From Okeania sp. SIO2B3 (GTDB taxonomy: Bacteria > Cyanobacteriota > Cyanobacteriia > Cyanobacteriales > Microcoleaceae), in assembly GCF_010672525.1 (NCBI RefSeq), contig NZ_JAAHGH010000019.1, forward strand, positions 50,304-106,493: 56,190 bases of DNA, written 5' to 3'. Below are positions 10,284 through 19,925 of this stretch, piece after piece. How positions within the stretch are numbered: the first letter of the stretch is position 1; every line of letters begins with the position of its first letter. The notes beneath the pieces are model-generated. The model was given only the letters and a program-made list of their open reading frames with translations, was not told the origin of the DNA and ran no database searches. The position numbers and the translations under genes are program-made.

Positions 10284-10311
10284 GTAGGGGCAAATGGCCA
10301 TCCGCCCCTAC
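10284..10311. repeat. GTAGGGGC palindrome inserted in frame in tnpB
   Basis: A 28-bp near-perfect palindrome, GTAGGGGC ... GCCCCTAC around a central TGGCCA. It is translated within the tnpB relic. Related copies are at 22091-22120, 27921-27948, 42714-42741, and inside the composite repeats near 34200 and 53200. Confidence 0.8.
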
Positions 10312-10799
10312 CGTAGTTGACAAGAGCAAAAATTTAGGAGATTTGATTAATTTGCCAGTGGAAGTAGCGACAAAACTTTCTATTCCTGCATCAATACCTA
10401 ATGACTTATTGCCTACGATATTTTCTGGTACTGACTCTGATGAAGTAAAATTAATCATCAAATAATAACCAGTAGCTTTTTTGATTATCCTAGCTTGTTT
10501 AGCTTGGAAATTATTTGGGTATGGTCTACTTTGTTTAATCTTAACCCAGCCCAATTGAGGTAGTTTAACTCTGCTATTGCTTAAACAATTTTTCAGCATT
10601 GCAGGAAAGACAAAACTCCTCATCCTTTTCTTAAATCTAGGGAAGCCTTTACCAAGAGACTTCATCTCATAAAATGCTCGTTCTAAAGTCTTTAAAGTTT
10701 GTTGCAAAACCTGAACATTTTCATGTCGGCTCTTAGCCGAAACTAACCTTAATCTAGGATTAGTTTTCTTAGCCATTGTTAGGCTTTTAGCTTGATAAT

Positions 10800-10930
10800 T
10801 TTCAATAATTGATAATTGATAATGGATAATTGATAATTACCTCTCCCTAAAACGGATAGGATTGAATAAAAGGAAAATTAATTCATTGTTTCTCCTTTAA
10901 AGGAGAGGCTTTAAACCTTAATTATTCGGT
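10800..10930 (+). repeat. AT-rich MITE-like repeat (family A), copy 1, inside tnpB
   Basis: The copy begins with 'gataattgataatgg', continues with 'attacctctcc', 'aggattgaataaaagg' and 'tctcctttaaaggagagg', and ends 'ttaattattcggtaa'. Similar copies occur at 11080-11245 (reverse, with a nested insertion), 24690-24800, 42115-42215 (reverse) and 42775-42915. No open frame is inside. It separates two parts of the tnpB relic, which shows it moved after tnpB arrived. Confidence 0.7.
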
Positions 10931-11079
10931 AATTAGGATAAGGAGTATCAGCAGAGATAATATATTCAGTTAGGATTGAGCAACTATTAATTTGTGATTT
11001 TCTAGAACTTAACCAATCTTTACGCTCTCTTAAAGCATAATTATACAAACTTTTACCGAATTATTAATTATTAATTATT

Positions 11080-11245
11080 AATTATTAAATAATTCGCGCC
11101 TTGAAGCCTCCCCTTTTAAGGAGAAAAAAAACGGTCGAGGGATGGCGAGGTCTCGGAGCTGTCCGACCATCGACCAAGAGAAGAAATAATATCTCCTGAT
11201 ATTCAATTCCGTAACGGTTAAAACCCGAGGTAATTATCAATTATC
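11080..11245 (-). repeat. Family A repeat, copy 2, reverse orientation, with a nested hairpin insertion
   Basis: The flanks match family A in reverse (taattattaaataattcg ... gaggtaattatcaatt). The centre holds an extra GC-rich hairpin at about 11131-11180 (ggtcgagggatgg ... ccatcgacc). A related hairpin (ggtcag ... ctgacc, followed by aagagagg) lies at about 21550-21605. The copy separates the first two parts of the tnpB relic. Confidence 0.6.
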
Positions 11246-11334
11246 CATTAATGAAAAACATCAAGAATCTGGTTTATTTCGGTTTCTTGTTGTTTGTTTA
11301 GCTTAAGTTTGTATTGGTAAATTCAAGTAATCAT

Positions 11335-11786
11335 TAAGGTAATCAAAGATGAAAAATAAAAAGTTAATAACTATCTATATTATAATTCAATACGGTTTCC
11401 TAGGTTATGCTGCGCAAACAGATAAGACCAAAACTCATAAGGCATGAAACCATTAGATAAGCTTTTGAGGTTACAAAAGTGCCAAAAAAAATCTTTAACT
11501 AAACTGTATTGTATTATAACTAATGCTATATTGATTCGCTACCGCTCAATTAATTAGCTGGTTGAAATTCATCTCACCGCTAAATTAAAAATTATAGCGG
11601 CTCGAACTCTTTCAATATTCTCTGATAGGGATAGTCAGTTACTTGAACCAGATATAATTTTACTTACCCTGAGACACTATATATACTAGATCAAAACTAT
11701 AGTGCCACACTATAAGTAGTGTTTTAAATCAAAAATGCGTAATTTACAAACTAATTAGTCAATTTTTATTGTAAACTTCAGACTTG
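11335..11786. other. Intergenic region upstream of rsmH
   Basis: No coding signal on either strand. It contains a copy of the dispersed 'tgctgcgcaaacag' motif near 11410 and AT-rich DNA that probably holds the rsmH promoter, which I cannot place with confidence. Confidence 0.45.
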
Positions 11787-12638
11787 ATGAACCATATACC
11801 TGTTCTCAGTGCCGAATTAATCCAAGGTTTGACAATATCTCCAGGAGGTCTTTACTTAGATGCAACAGTAGGATTTGGTGGCCATACCAAGTCAATTTTA
11901 GCTACGGCCTCAGATGTTAAAGTAGTAGCGATTGACCAAGATGAACAAGCGATCGCCTATTGTCAAACTTTGTTGGCCTCTGAAAACTCCAATATTCAAT
12001 ATTGGCATGGAAATTTTGCTGATTATGAGCCAAAAAATCTTGAATTTGATGGTATAATAGCAGACTTGGGTGTAAGCTCTGTACAATTAGATACCCCAGA
12101 ACGAGGTTTCAGTTTCCGGCATCAAGCTAAATTGGATATGCGGATGAACCAACAACAATCTCTGACCGCAGCCGAAATAGTTAATTCTTGGGAAGAAGCC
12201 AAATTAGCAAATATTTTTTATACCTATGGAGAAGAACGTTTGTCACGACGTATTGCTAGAAAAATAGTAGAACATCGTCCTTTTGAAACAACAACCGAAT
12301 TGGCAGAAGCGATCGCCCACTGTGTACCTCGCAAATACCGTTATGGTAGGATACACCCAGCGACTCGTGTTTTTCAGGCTTTAAGAATACAAGTAAATCA
12401 AGAACTTACTGCCCTAGAAACTTTTCTAGAGAATGCTCCTAACTGGCTCAAACCAGGAGGTAGAATCGGAATTATTAGTTTTCATAGTTTAGAGGATCGT
12501 TTAGTTAAACATAGTTTAAGAAGTTCATCTGTTTTGCAAGTATTGACAAAAAAGCCCATCCAAGCCCAAGATAATGAAATAACATTAAATCCACGGGCAC
12601 GTTCTGCTAAACTTAGATTGGCAGAAAAAATTGGTTAA
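11787..12638 (+). CDS. rsmH: 16S rRNA (cytosine1402-N4)-methyltransferase RsmH
   Basis: A 283-aa protein starting at the ATG at 11787 (MNHIPVL); the TTG three bases earlier is less likely. Family motifs are clear: the N-terminal HIPVL, the SAM motif [11 protein letters not shown], the acidic strand [55 protein letters not shown] and the C-terminal [12 protein letters not shown]. RsmH (formerly MraW) N4-methylates C1402 in the ribosomal P site. It is monocistronic here, apart from the division-and-wall cluster it belongs to in many bacteria. Confidence 0.97.
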   Translation: MNHIPVLSAELIQGLTISPGGLYLDATVGFGGHTKSILATASDVKVVAIDQDEQAIAYCQTLLASENSNIQYWHGNFADYEPKNLEFDGIIADLGVSSVQLDTPERGFSFRHQAKLDMRMNQQQSLTAAEIVNSWEEAKLANIFYTYGEERLSRRIARKIVEHRPFETTTELAEAIAHCVPRKYRYGRIHPATRVFQALRIQVNQELTALETFLENAPNWLKPGGRIGIISFHSLEDRLVKHSLRSSSVLQVLTKKPIQAQDNEITLNPRARSAKLRLAEKIG

Positions 12639-12947
12639 TCTAAGTATAAAAATACATAAATAATTAGCAAAAACAAACTGAATTATAATTAAATTTATTA
12701 TTGAATAATATTTAGTAAATGAGACATTTGTTGGAATAATCTATATCTAGAACTAAGTATAAAATATACTCAAAATGAGTTTTTCTTGGAAGTTTATGGC
12801 CAGAGAAGAAATGAAACCCAAATTCATAAAATTTAACTCAAGGCTATTTATCCTAAATATTAAATATATAGATTAATAAATTAGGAAACTCTCAAGGCCA
12901 ACCGGAGAGTATAAAATTTGAAAAATTGTCTGGGAGTAAGGCATAGC
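12639..12947. other. Intergenic region before the phosphatase gene
   Basis: AT-rich, with no coding frame or clear hairpin terminator recognised. It should contain the promoter of the two-gene regulator operon. Confidence 0.4.
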
Positions 12948-14612
12948 ATGAGTCGGGGAGAGGGGAAATTAAAATTGATGGTAGTCGATGACGAACCAGA
13001 CAACCTAGATTTGTTGTACAGGACGTTTCGGCGAGACTTTAAAGTATATAAAGCAGATAGTGCCTTCAGTGCCATGAAAGTCTTGGAAGATGAAGGAGAA
13101 ATGGCACTTATTATCTCTGACCAAAGAATGCCAGAAATGAATGGTACAGAGTTTTTAGGCAGAACATTAGAAAAATATCCAAATACAGTTAGGATTCTAC
13201 TGACAGGCTATACAGATGTAGAAGACTTAGTAGAAGCAATTAACTCAGGAAAAGTATTTAAGTATATTACAAAACCTTGGAATCCTGAAGAACTCAAAGC
13301 TGTAGTACAACAAGCTTCAGAAACCTACAAAATTGTCACGCAACGTACCAATGCTCTAACTCGTGCTTTGCGACGAGAGTCTATGTTAAATGAAGTAATG
13401 AGTGCTATTAGAGAATCATTGGATTACTCTAGTATGTTATCGACAATCATTCAAACAGTGGGACAGACTTTTGACGCAACAGAAGGCAAGTTATGGCCAG
13501 TAGAAGGCGATCGCTTAATGTCTGAATCTTTTTCTTATCAAAACCCTGAAATTACCCAAAATAACTTCCCTTTCGCTCCAGAAAAATTTTTGGAAGTAGT
13601 AACAAATCGTCAAACCCAATTAGAAGAAAGTTCAGATAAAAGCATTTGTAAATTAATAATCCCCCTGATTTATCAACAAGAGTTACTAGCAGTTTTAGCT
13701 CTTTATCAACAAAACAGCAGTAAATTCTGGTCTTCAGAAGATATAGAATTGATAGAAAGTGTCCTGGAGCAAGGAGCATTAGCATTATCTCAGGCCAAAC
13801 TCTATCAACGCACCAGAGAACTTGCAGAACAAATGCGTAATGAGCTAGAGGTAGCTCGTCAGATACAGAGCAACCTATTACCTCAAAGTTGGCCAGAATT
13901 TGAAAAATTAAGGATACAAGCTTGCTGCTATCCTGCCAGAGAAGTAGGAGGAGATTTCTTTGAAGTTTATACCCATTCTCAAGGTGACATCTGGTTGGCA
14001 CTGGGAGATGTTTCTGGTAAGGGAGTACCCGCTGCTTTATTCATGGCAAGTGCTATATCTGTGATGCGACGAGAACTTTCTCAAGAAAATCCCCCAGACC
14101 CTTACGAAATCATGCAAAATCTTAATATTGGTCTCTGTGACGACCTGATTAGTAACAATTGCTTCATTACAATGGTTTTAGCCCGTTATACACCAGAAAC
14201 AGGATTATTGGCTTATGCTAATGCTGGCCATATATATCCCTTGGTTTGGTCTCAAACTGCCCTGCTAACTGTAAAAAATCAGGATTCTGATGAGGTAAAA
14301 CCAAATTTCCTCAAGGAACGTGGTATTCCCCTGGGAATATTGCCAATATGGAAAGGAAAAGCAGGTACTATAAACTTAAATTCAGGAGATGTTTTCCTAC
14401 TGACCAGTGATGGCATCACTGAAGCTACAGTAGTTCAAGAGGCTACTGATAGTGAGGAACAAACTCGTGTAATGCTGCAACAAGAAGGTTTATGGCAACT
14501 TTTAAAACAGCACAAAAGCCAAATAGACCTAAATAGCTTATTAGCTTATATCCGAGCTAATAATCAAGTTCAAGAAGATGACCAAACTATACTATCTCTG
14601 GAGGTTCTGTGA
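12948..14612 (+). CDS. Response regulator with REC, GAF and PP2C (SpoIIE/RsbU-type) phosphatase domains
   Basis: A 554-aa protein starting at the ATG at 12948 (MSRGEGKLKLMVVDDEPDN). The REC domain is at about 8-130, with DDE, the phospho-acceptor Asp in IISDQRMP, and the TGY and Lys (YITKPW) switch residues. A GAF-like domain follows at about 165-300. The PP2C domain begins near 315 (ELEVARQIQSNLLPQ) and holds the metal-binding Asp residues in VGGDFFEV, LGDVSGKG and LLTSDGITE. The next gene starts five bases after its stop and encodes an RsbW-like ATPase, so the pair forms an operon of the partner-switching type. Phosphorylation of REC would be expected to control dephosphorylation of an anti-sigma-factor antagonist (STAS protein), which is not in the window. 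Confidence 0.92.
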   Translation: MSRGEGKLKLMVVDDEPDNLDLLYRTFRRDFKVYKADSAFSAMKVLEDEGEMALIISDQRMPEMNGTEFLGRTLEKYPNTVRILLTGYTDVEDLVEAINSGKVFKYITKPWNPEELKAVVQQASETYKIVTQRTNALTRALRRESMLNEVMSAIRESLDYSSMLSTIIQTVGQTFDATEGKLWPVEGDRLMSESFSYQNPEITQNNFPFAPEKFLEVVTNRQTQLEESSDKSICKLIIPLIYQQELLAVLALYQQNSSKFWSSEDIELIESVLEQGALALSQAKLYQRTRELAEQMRNELEVARQIQSNLLPQSWPEFEKLRIQACCYPAREVGGDFFEVYTHSQGDIWLALGDVSGKGVPAALFMASAISVMRRELSQENPPDPYEIMQNLNIGLCDDLISNNCFITMVLARYTPETGLLAYANAGHIYPLVWSQTALLTVKNQDSDEVKPNFLKERGIPLGILPIWKGKAGTINLNSGDVFLLTSDGITEATVVQEATDSEEQTRVMLQQEGLWQLLKQHKSQIDLNSLLAYIRANNQVQEDDQTILSLEVL

Positions 14613-14616
14613 ATTT

Positions 14617-15042
14617 ATGAAAACCGAGCTTCAGGTGCCAAGCGACTTACGCTTTTTGACTATTGTCGAACATTGGTTATTGAGCAGTTTAGAAGTAGAG
14701 CTAGGAGAACATATTGATTGGCCTCGTCAATCCAACCGTTTACGCTTGGTCCTGGCAGAAGCTTACTCCAATGTGATTCGTCATGCTCATAAAGACCAAC
14801 CAAACTTACCAGTATTAATACGCTTAGAAGCCAAAGACGGTGGTATTGCTTTAGAAATCTGGGACTATGGTCAAGGTTATAGTATAGGAGAGTATAACCC
14901 ACCAACACCAGAAGCTAAACAAGAAAGTGGTTATGGATGGTTGATTATGAATAGATTAATGGATCGTGTAGATTATACATTACAGATAGATGGTAGAAAC
15001 TGCCTAAAATTACAAGCAAATATACCAGAAAAAGTACCTTGA
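14617..15042 (+). CDS. RsbW/SpoIIAB-like anti-sigma-factor serine kinase (HATPase)
   Basis: A 141-aa GHKL ATPase of the anti-sigma kinase type. I start it at the ATG at 14617 (MKTELQVPSDL), four bases after the upstream stop. The N box is LAEAYSNVIRHAH, the G1 box is IWDYGQGY and a G2-like stretch is SGYGWLIMNRLMD. It lacks a histidine-kinase dimerisation domain, as expected for RsbW. It probably phosphorylates and is released by a STAS-domain antagonist, opposed by the PP2C protein encoded just upstream. The regulated target could be a sigma factor or another enzyme. Confidence 0.9.
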   Translation: MKTELQVPSDLRFLTIVEHWLLSSLEVELGEHIDWPRQSNRLRLVLAEAYSNVIRHAHKDQPNLPVLIRLEAKDGGIALEIWDYGQGYSIGEYNPPTPEAKQESGYGWLIMNRLMDRVDYTLQIDGRNCLKLQANIPEKVP

Positions 15043-15768
15043 AGAAGGCAGAAGGTCTAATTGCTTATGGATAGTCAACGATCGGCCACTTCGTGTCTTA
15101 TCACCCCAAACAATTTTCAGCATCCCCGTTGACGGTGGGGTATTAAACTCGCCACTGAAAAGATAAAAAAGTACCATAAAGCAGTTGCTTCATTAATATT
15201 ACATTTTAATTTTGATTAAAATATTGCTGATGGAAGTTAAGATTAACTACTTTTTCTGGGTTAGATTTATCGGAATTGCAACCTAAAATAATGCAACTAA
15301 ATAGATAAAAGTTGTCAGGCTTTTTCTTTGATCAAGATTAATTTGTGGAGATAAGTCAAAGTACCTAGTATAAAATTAAGATATATTATCAATATTTATT
15401 TACTTTTTTCCTGTTTATTTCATAGGTTGATCCTTAAGTATTTTCCCTATTCCCTGTTTCCTGTTCCAGGATAGTAGCAATATTTGATGAAATTTGTATT
15501 ATATCATGTTCGGTTAAACACTTATACTTTGGCACAGAGAAGGTAGAAGGCAGAAGGAAGAGAGCAAAGTGTGAAGTGAAGAGGTCTTTTATAACTAATC
15601 ATCCGAACATGGTATTACACAACTGAAAACAGATGGCGATAACTATTATATTTATATGATAAATCTGATAAGTTTTGTTAAGTTTGGTTGCATCTAACTA
15701 TACTCTACCGCAAGATAAAAATAAGGTTTATTTAGATACAATTAAAATATATATATTAGGTTTGTTAT
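15043..15768. other. Repeat-bearing intergenic region
   Basis: No gene is seen. A hairpin with TTTTCAG/CTGAAAA arms lies at 15114-15161 (inner CCCC/GGGG), resembling an IS200/IS605 end. The inverted-repeat element at 15501-15615 is listed separately. The end (15700-15768) is AT-rich and should hold the promoter of the following gene. Confidence 0.5.
15501..15615. repeat. Short inverted-repeat element with ATATCATGTTCGG ends
   Basis: It begins ATATCATGTTCGG and ends CCGAACATGGTAT, near-perfect inverted repeats about 115 bp apart. The inside is purine-rich (gaaggtagaaggcagaagg). Ends of the same kind (ATATCATGTCCGG) recur near 18980, 21675, 35554, 35622, 35751 and 39913. Confidence 0.6.
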
Positions 15769-16203
15769 ATGAATATGTTTTTTCCTTTAGCTCCTCGTTA
15801 TCGTCTAGATGACGAATCTCCTTGGCTAGAAAGAATCGATCCCACTCGTAATTATTGGATTCATATTAATGGAGAAAAAACACTAACGGCTGTAATTCCT
15901 GGTTTTACAGTGTCTTCTACAGATGAATTTAAACAAAATATATTTCAATTTCGTGATCTAGAACCAGGGGCACATATAAAAATTGAGAGAGCTTCCGAAA
16001 CTTGTTATATTTACTGTATTAGTCAAAACTGCTATGCAGTCGAATGCTATTTTAATAAATCGCTAGTATGGCATCTATTTGACAAAGAAACTTTAGAAAG
16101 TTTATTAATGACAAGTCATCCAGACTGGAAGTGTGCTTCTAGTCATATAGAACTAGGACAACAAATGTTAGCTCGTTCATTGCAAGTATCCACTACAGCT
16201 TGA
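15769..16203 (+). CDS. Conserved-looking hypothetical protein
   Basis: A 144-aa protein I do not recognise. It is soluble, with no signal peptide or membrane segment, and rich in aromatic residues (MFFPLAPRYRLDDESPWLERID; RNYWIHING). It has four cysteines, three of them in CYIYCISQNC, and ends with a likely helical tail (HIELGQQMLARSLQ). Codon use and composition match the neighbours. It stands alone, downstream of a repeat-rich gap and upstream of the carotenoid-protein locus on the opposite strand. I can give no function. Confidence 0.75.
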   Translation: MNMFFPLAPRYRLDDESPWLERIDPTRNYWIHINGEKTLTAVIPGFTVSSTDEFKQNIFQFRDLEPGAHIKIERASETCYIYCISQNCYAVECYFNKSLVWHLFDKETLESLLMTSHPDWKCASSHIELGQQMLARSLQVSTTA

Positions 16204-16372
16204 AATGAATCATCTAACATGAAATCTAGTTTGAGGACGCAAATTTAACTAGCTCTGGGCTAAGAGCTTTCAGGTATCAGTTTGGGTTGAAATCCCCGGT
16301 TTATAAGTGCCGAATAATTTCAAAGGGATTTCAACGCCTCTTAAATTGCATTTCTCTCCGTTTCAGTATAAC

Positions 16373-16429
16373 AGGACTTACGCAGGGACTCTACAGATGG
16401 TGCTTTAAAGGTCAATTTGTGTAAGTCCT
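16373..16429. repeat. MITE-like repeat with AGGACTTACGC ends (family B), uninterrupted copy
   Basis: A 57-bp unit starting 'aggacttacgcagggact' and ending 'gtgtaagtcct', with inverted ends. The copies at 34132-34264 and 53162-53270 carry extra DNA in the middle, so this copy represents the empty form. Confidence 0.7.
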
Positions 16430-16439
16430 GTATAGATTT

Positions 16440-16830
16440 AAGCTGAATGCTTTTTAACAACTTTTGTGGAGAAGCTAACAGCTTGAAACTAAGAGCAATT
16501 ATTTACTCCTACTGACGGTTCAAAATAAATTTCCCCAGTGAAATTCACCTAAAATCAAGAAGTTTAGTTTCCCTGACTTAAACTTCTACTTCGCTTTCAT
16601 CAAGCTCTTGGTTCACTCCTACTTGAGGATAAGTGGGTATAACTTTAGCTTCTTCCTGAAGAGAGGAAGCGATCGCACTCCTACTAAATAATAGGATCTT
16701 GAAAAGGATCATTAAGTGAGCTATTAGCAGTAAATAGACTTGCTGCAAACGCAGAAGGAAGAAAGAAGAAGTTTGATTATTGTTGCAGCTATTTCATAAG
16801 TCAAATACAGTAATGGCGACTGCTGTACTT
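16440..16830 (-). pseudogene. Decayed CTDH (orange carotenoid protein C-terminal-domain homologue)
   Basis: On the minus strand, downstream of the helical carotenoid protein gene, frame pieces read AASLFTANSSLNDPFQDPII, then (after stops and a frame change) AIASSLQEEAKVIPTYPQVG, and later LLASPQKLLKS. These match in order the family's ALF...PPFQ.PI.G.EAI..Y...E and the C-terminal LLASPQELL. The middle beta-sheet region is largely lost, and a purine-rich simple repeat (agaaggaagaaagaagaa, ~16752-16770) sits in the N-terminal part. CTDH proteins are NTF2-fold carotenoid carriers that pair with helical carotenoid proteins. Confidence 0.65.
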
Positions 16831-17051
16831 TCAAAATTATCGTGATTAAAAGTTTCTTGGTATTAGATAAAGTAGCGAGTAACTACTTGCTTTTCAATAC
16901 CAGTAATTCTTTGTTTTGTACTGCCCAATATCAGAGGGTTTTACGGTTTGATTACCATCTCCCCTACTCCCCTACTCCCCATTACTAAAGATATATAGCA
17001 AACTTGTTGAGATTTGGTATTAGATTCGGTTTCGGGAATGTTACTAAAAAA

Positions 17052-17552
17052 TTAAGCTAAAGGATCTACACCCATATTCGCTACAACATTGCGTAATACA
17101 GTAATTTGTTGACCAAAATCTAATACTTCTATAGAGGTCAATACTTGAGAGCCAGAAACCGAGAGCTGATGAAAAGTAGGCATTGGAACTATATCGCCTT
17201 CTTCAATGGACTCCGTTAGTTGATACCAGAAAGCTAGCTTAGTATTGGCACTTAGTATACCATAAGCACGAGAAATAGGGTTATTTTTGCTAGCAGCTAA
17301 GTCACGAATGGCTCCTAATTGTTCTTCGTGAAACATATATTTAATTTCATTCAGCAGACCTTCAGCCAACTGTAGGCGTGCTGCACCGGAAGTTGCAGGT
17401 GTAACAGAGCGTCTAATTTTGGTGTAGATGTTCCAGAGTAATGCCAGTTGCTCATCAATACTGAGAGCATTAAACTGAGCTGTAGTTTCAACAACAGTCC
17501 TAGGGTTACTACAGATAAAAATTTTCATTGTAGATTCAGCAGTATATGTCAT
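17052..17552 (-). CDS. Helical carotenoid protein (OCP N-terminal-domain homologue)
   Basis: A 166-aa protein matching only the N-terminal, all-helical, carotenoid-binding half of the orange carotenoid protein. Anchors are FNALSIDEQLALLWNIYTKI, GAARLQLAEGLLNEI, PISRAYGILSANTKLAFWYQL, and the terminal GQQITVLRNVVANMGVDP. The ATG at 17552 aligns with the OCP start. The protein should bind a ketocarotenoid and act as a singlet-oxygen quencher or phycobilisome quencher, depending on subclass. Its usual partner type, a CTDH, survives only as a relic just downstream, so this protein may now work alone or with a CTDH encoded elsewhere. Confidence 0.93.
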   Translation of the reverse strand: MTYTAESTMKIFICSNPRTVVETTAQFNALSIDEQLALLWNIYTKIRRSVTPATSGAARLQLAEGLLNEIKYMFHEEQLGAIRDLAASKNNPISRAYGILSANTKLAFWYQLTESIEEGDIVPMPTFHQLSVSGSQVLTSIEVLDFGQQITVLRNVVANMGVDPLA

Positions 17553-17812
17553 GTCTGCAATTTAGAGATTTATATTTATGTTCGCCAACCTCAAATAAAA
17601 TGGCCTTGTAAATCTCTGCCTTCTTGCTTGGCATTATGTAACTTTTTGTTAATAGATGCAAATAAAATTGACAAGTTTCAAAACAAAGTATAATTTAAAA
17701 TTAATAGTGCTTTTATTCTAAATTATTATACAGTTTTGTCAATATATGTTACCAATTAAGGTATTTAAAATATTAAAAATTAATACAAATTTTACAAATC
17801 TAGCTAGTATCA

Positions 17813-18736
<924 letters not shown>

Positions 18737-18738
18737 TG

Positions 18739-18795
18739 GGCGTTGCTGAAGCGCGTGTATGATATTAATCGCGCATTACTTAGGAGTCAACCCAC
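18739..18795 (+). repeat. Dispersed repeat following queG (copy 1)
   Basis: The unit runs from 'ggcgttgctgaa' through 'tgtatgatattaatcg' to 'acttaggagtcaaccca'. A near-identical copy lies at 19869-19925, overlapping the end of the HAD gene and the truncated IS66 frame. The tail 'ttaggagtcaaccca' also occurs near 53310. In this copy a CCCCTCC-type palindrome follows. Confidence 0.7.
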
Positions 18796-19239
18796 CCGCG
18801 GGTCCCTCCCAGGAGGGGAAGACAGGAGGGAACAGCGAACAGGGAACAGGGAAGATGTGGGGAGAAATAATACAAAAAATTCAACACTCCTTGCTGATGA
18901 TTTTTCCTCAAAATTGATGCACGAAAAGACTTTACTACCATAATTATATAGCTCTCAAATGGGTTCTATAACTGTTCAACCGGACATGATATAACTAGCT
19001 ATCAGACTAAAAATTTGTGCATAGATAATGGTATCTGTTTGCAGAAGTATTCCGAAACGGAAAAGCTTGAGTAAAACATCCCCGACACGCGAGCAAGTCG
19101 TTTAATTTTAGGAGGGGTGGCGCATCCCCTTCTCGCAAAGCTGACCGCTGAACTGCTGAACTGCTGTTTGCGCAGCATTCCGTACTGAAACGCTTTTTAA
19201 TGATAGAATCAGAAAGCAATTAGTAATTGTTATATAATA
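18796..19239. other. Intergenic repeat mosaic
   Basis: No real gene. It holds 'gggaacagggaa' purine repeats, the 'tagctctcaaatgggttctata' repeat (18950-18972, also at 21963), a CCGGACATGATAT motif (18980-18992) and a 'tgtttgcgcagcattccg' copy (19165-19182). Small open frames here are made of these repeats. Confidence 0.6.
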
Positions 19240-19884
19240 ATGATAAAAATAGTTATTTTTGATTTTGATGGTACATTAGCAGATACTTTCGATCTGATTT
19301 TTGCAATTACAAATGATTTATCAGTTGAATTTGGATATAAACAAGCGAAGAAGGAAGAAATTCCAGAAATAGAAAAATTAAGCCCTCTACAAGTGATTAC
19401 TCAGTCAGGAATATCTATTTTTAAATTACCTTTTTTATTGAGAAGAATTAGAGCAGAATTTCAAAAAAAAATTAACAATGTCAGGTTGTTTTCTGGTATT
19501 AAAGAAATTTTATTTGCACTGAAACAGCAAGGTTATCAACTGGGAATAATTACTTCTAATAGTCAGAAAAATGTAGAGTTTGTCTTGCAAAAATATGATT
19601 TATTAATCTTTGATTTTATAATTTCAGCCCCAACACTTTTTGGCAAAGATAAGGTTATTAAACAATATCTAAAAACGGAGAATATTCAACCAGAAGAGAT
19701 TGTTTATATTGGAGATGAGGTTAGAGATATTAGTGCTTCCAAAAAAGCTAAAGTTAAAGTAATAGCAGTGACTTGGGGATTTAATTCTAGAGAAGTATTA
19801 TCCGATTATCAGCCAGATGCTTTAGTCGATCGACCGCAAGAATTAGTGGAAGTAATTAATAACTTTTCGGCGTTGCTGAATTAG
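19240..19884 (+). CDS. HAD-superfamily hydrolase, phosphoglycolate phosphatase-like
   Basis: A 214-aa protein with the HAD motifs in order: motif I FDFDGTLAD (residues 7-15, nucleophile Asp), motif II IITSN, motif III with GKDKVIKQYL, and motif IV YIGDEVRDISASKKA. A helical cap lies between motifs I and II. The family includes Gph-type phosphatases for small phosphorylated metabolites, and the exact substrate cannot be read from the sequence. The last residues (FSALLN) are encoded by the start of a dispersed repeat, so the original C-terminus was slightly altered by its insertion. Confidence 0.9.
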   Translation: MIKIVIFDFDGTLADTFDLIFAITNDLSVEFGYKQAKKEEIPEIEKLSPLQVITQSGISIFKLPFLLRRIRAEFQKKINNVRLFSGIKEILFALKQQGYQLGIITSNSQKNVEFVLQKYDLLIFDFIISAPTLFGKDKVIKQYLKTENIQPEEIVYIGDEVRDISASKKAKVKVIAVTWGFNSREVLSDYQPDALVDRPQELVEVINNFSALLN

Positions 19885-19925
19885 TGTATGATATTAATCG
19901 TGCATTACTTAGGAGTCAACCCACT
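19869..19925 (+). repeat. Dispersed repeat (copy 2) joining the HAD gene to a truncated IS66 frame
   Basis: The copy is near-identical to 18739-18795. It supplies the HAD stop codon and the last residues of the convergent IS66 frame, so both reading frames end inside it. Confidence 0.7.

Larger units (their letters stand above)
9799..11334 (-). pseudogene. tnpB: tnpB relic (IS200/IS605-type RNA-guided nuclease) split by repeat insertions
   Basis: Pieces of one TnpB lie in order on the minus strand. YQYKLKLNKQQETEINQIL (11255-11325) is the N-terminus, preceded by an in-frame TGA. Then comes a repeat (11080-11245), then YNYALRERKDWLSSRKSQIN...TPYPNY (10925-11060), then a second repeat of the same family (10800-10930), then a 325-codon frame from 10776. 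That frame keeps the RuvC-like residues (LGIDAG; FVEDINF; NRDVAA) and two zinc-ribbon CxxC pairs (CPKC, CSHC). Two more repeats sit in frame: a GTAGGGGC palindrome giving TTVGADGHLPLQ, and a CTGTTTGCG-type repeat giving VCVAFRRNR between the zinc pairs. The C-terminus APTPIPSREGSKRGG is encoded by a CCCCTCC-type repeat. No tnpA is present. The gene cannot make a normal TnpB, although the 325-aa part is still open. Confidence 0.85.

Noticed and set aside
16285-16340. Inverted 'gttgaaatccc ... gggatttcaac' resembling a CRISPR repeat
   Set aside because: Only one such unit is present, with no regularly spaced repeats or cas genes; it is a lone hairpin.
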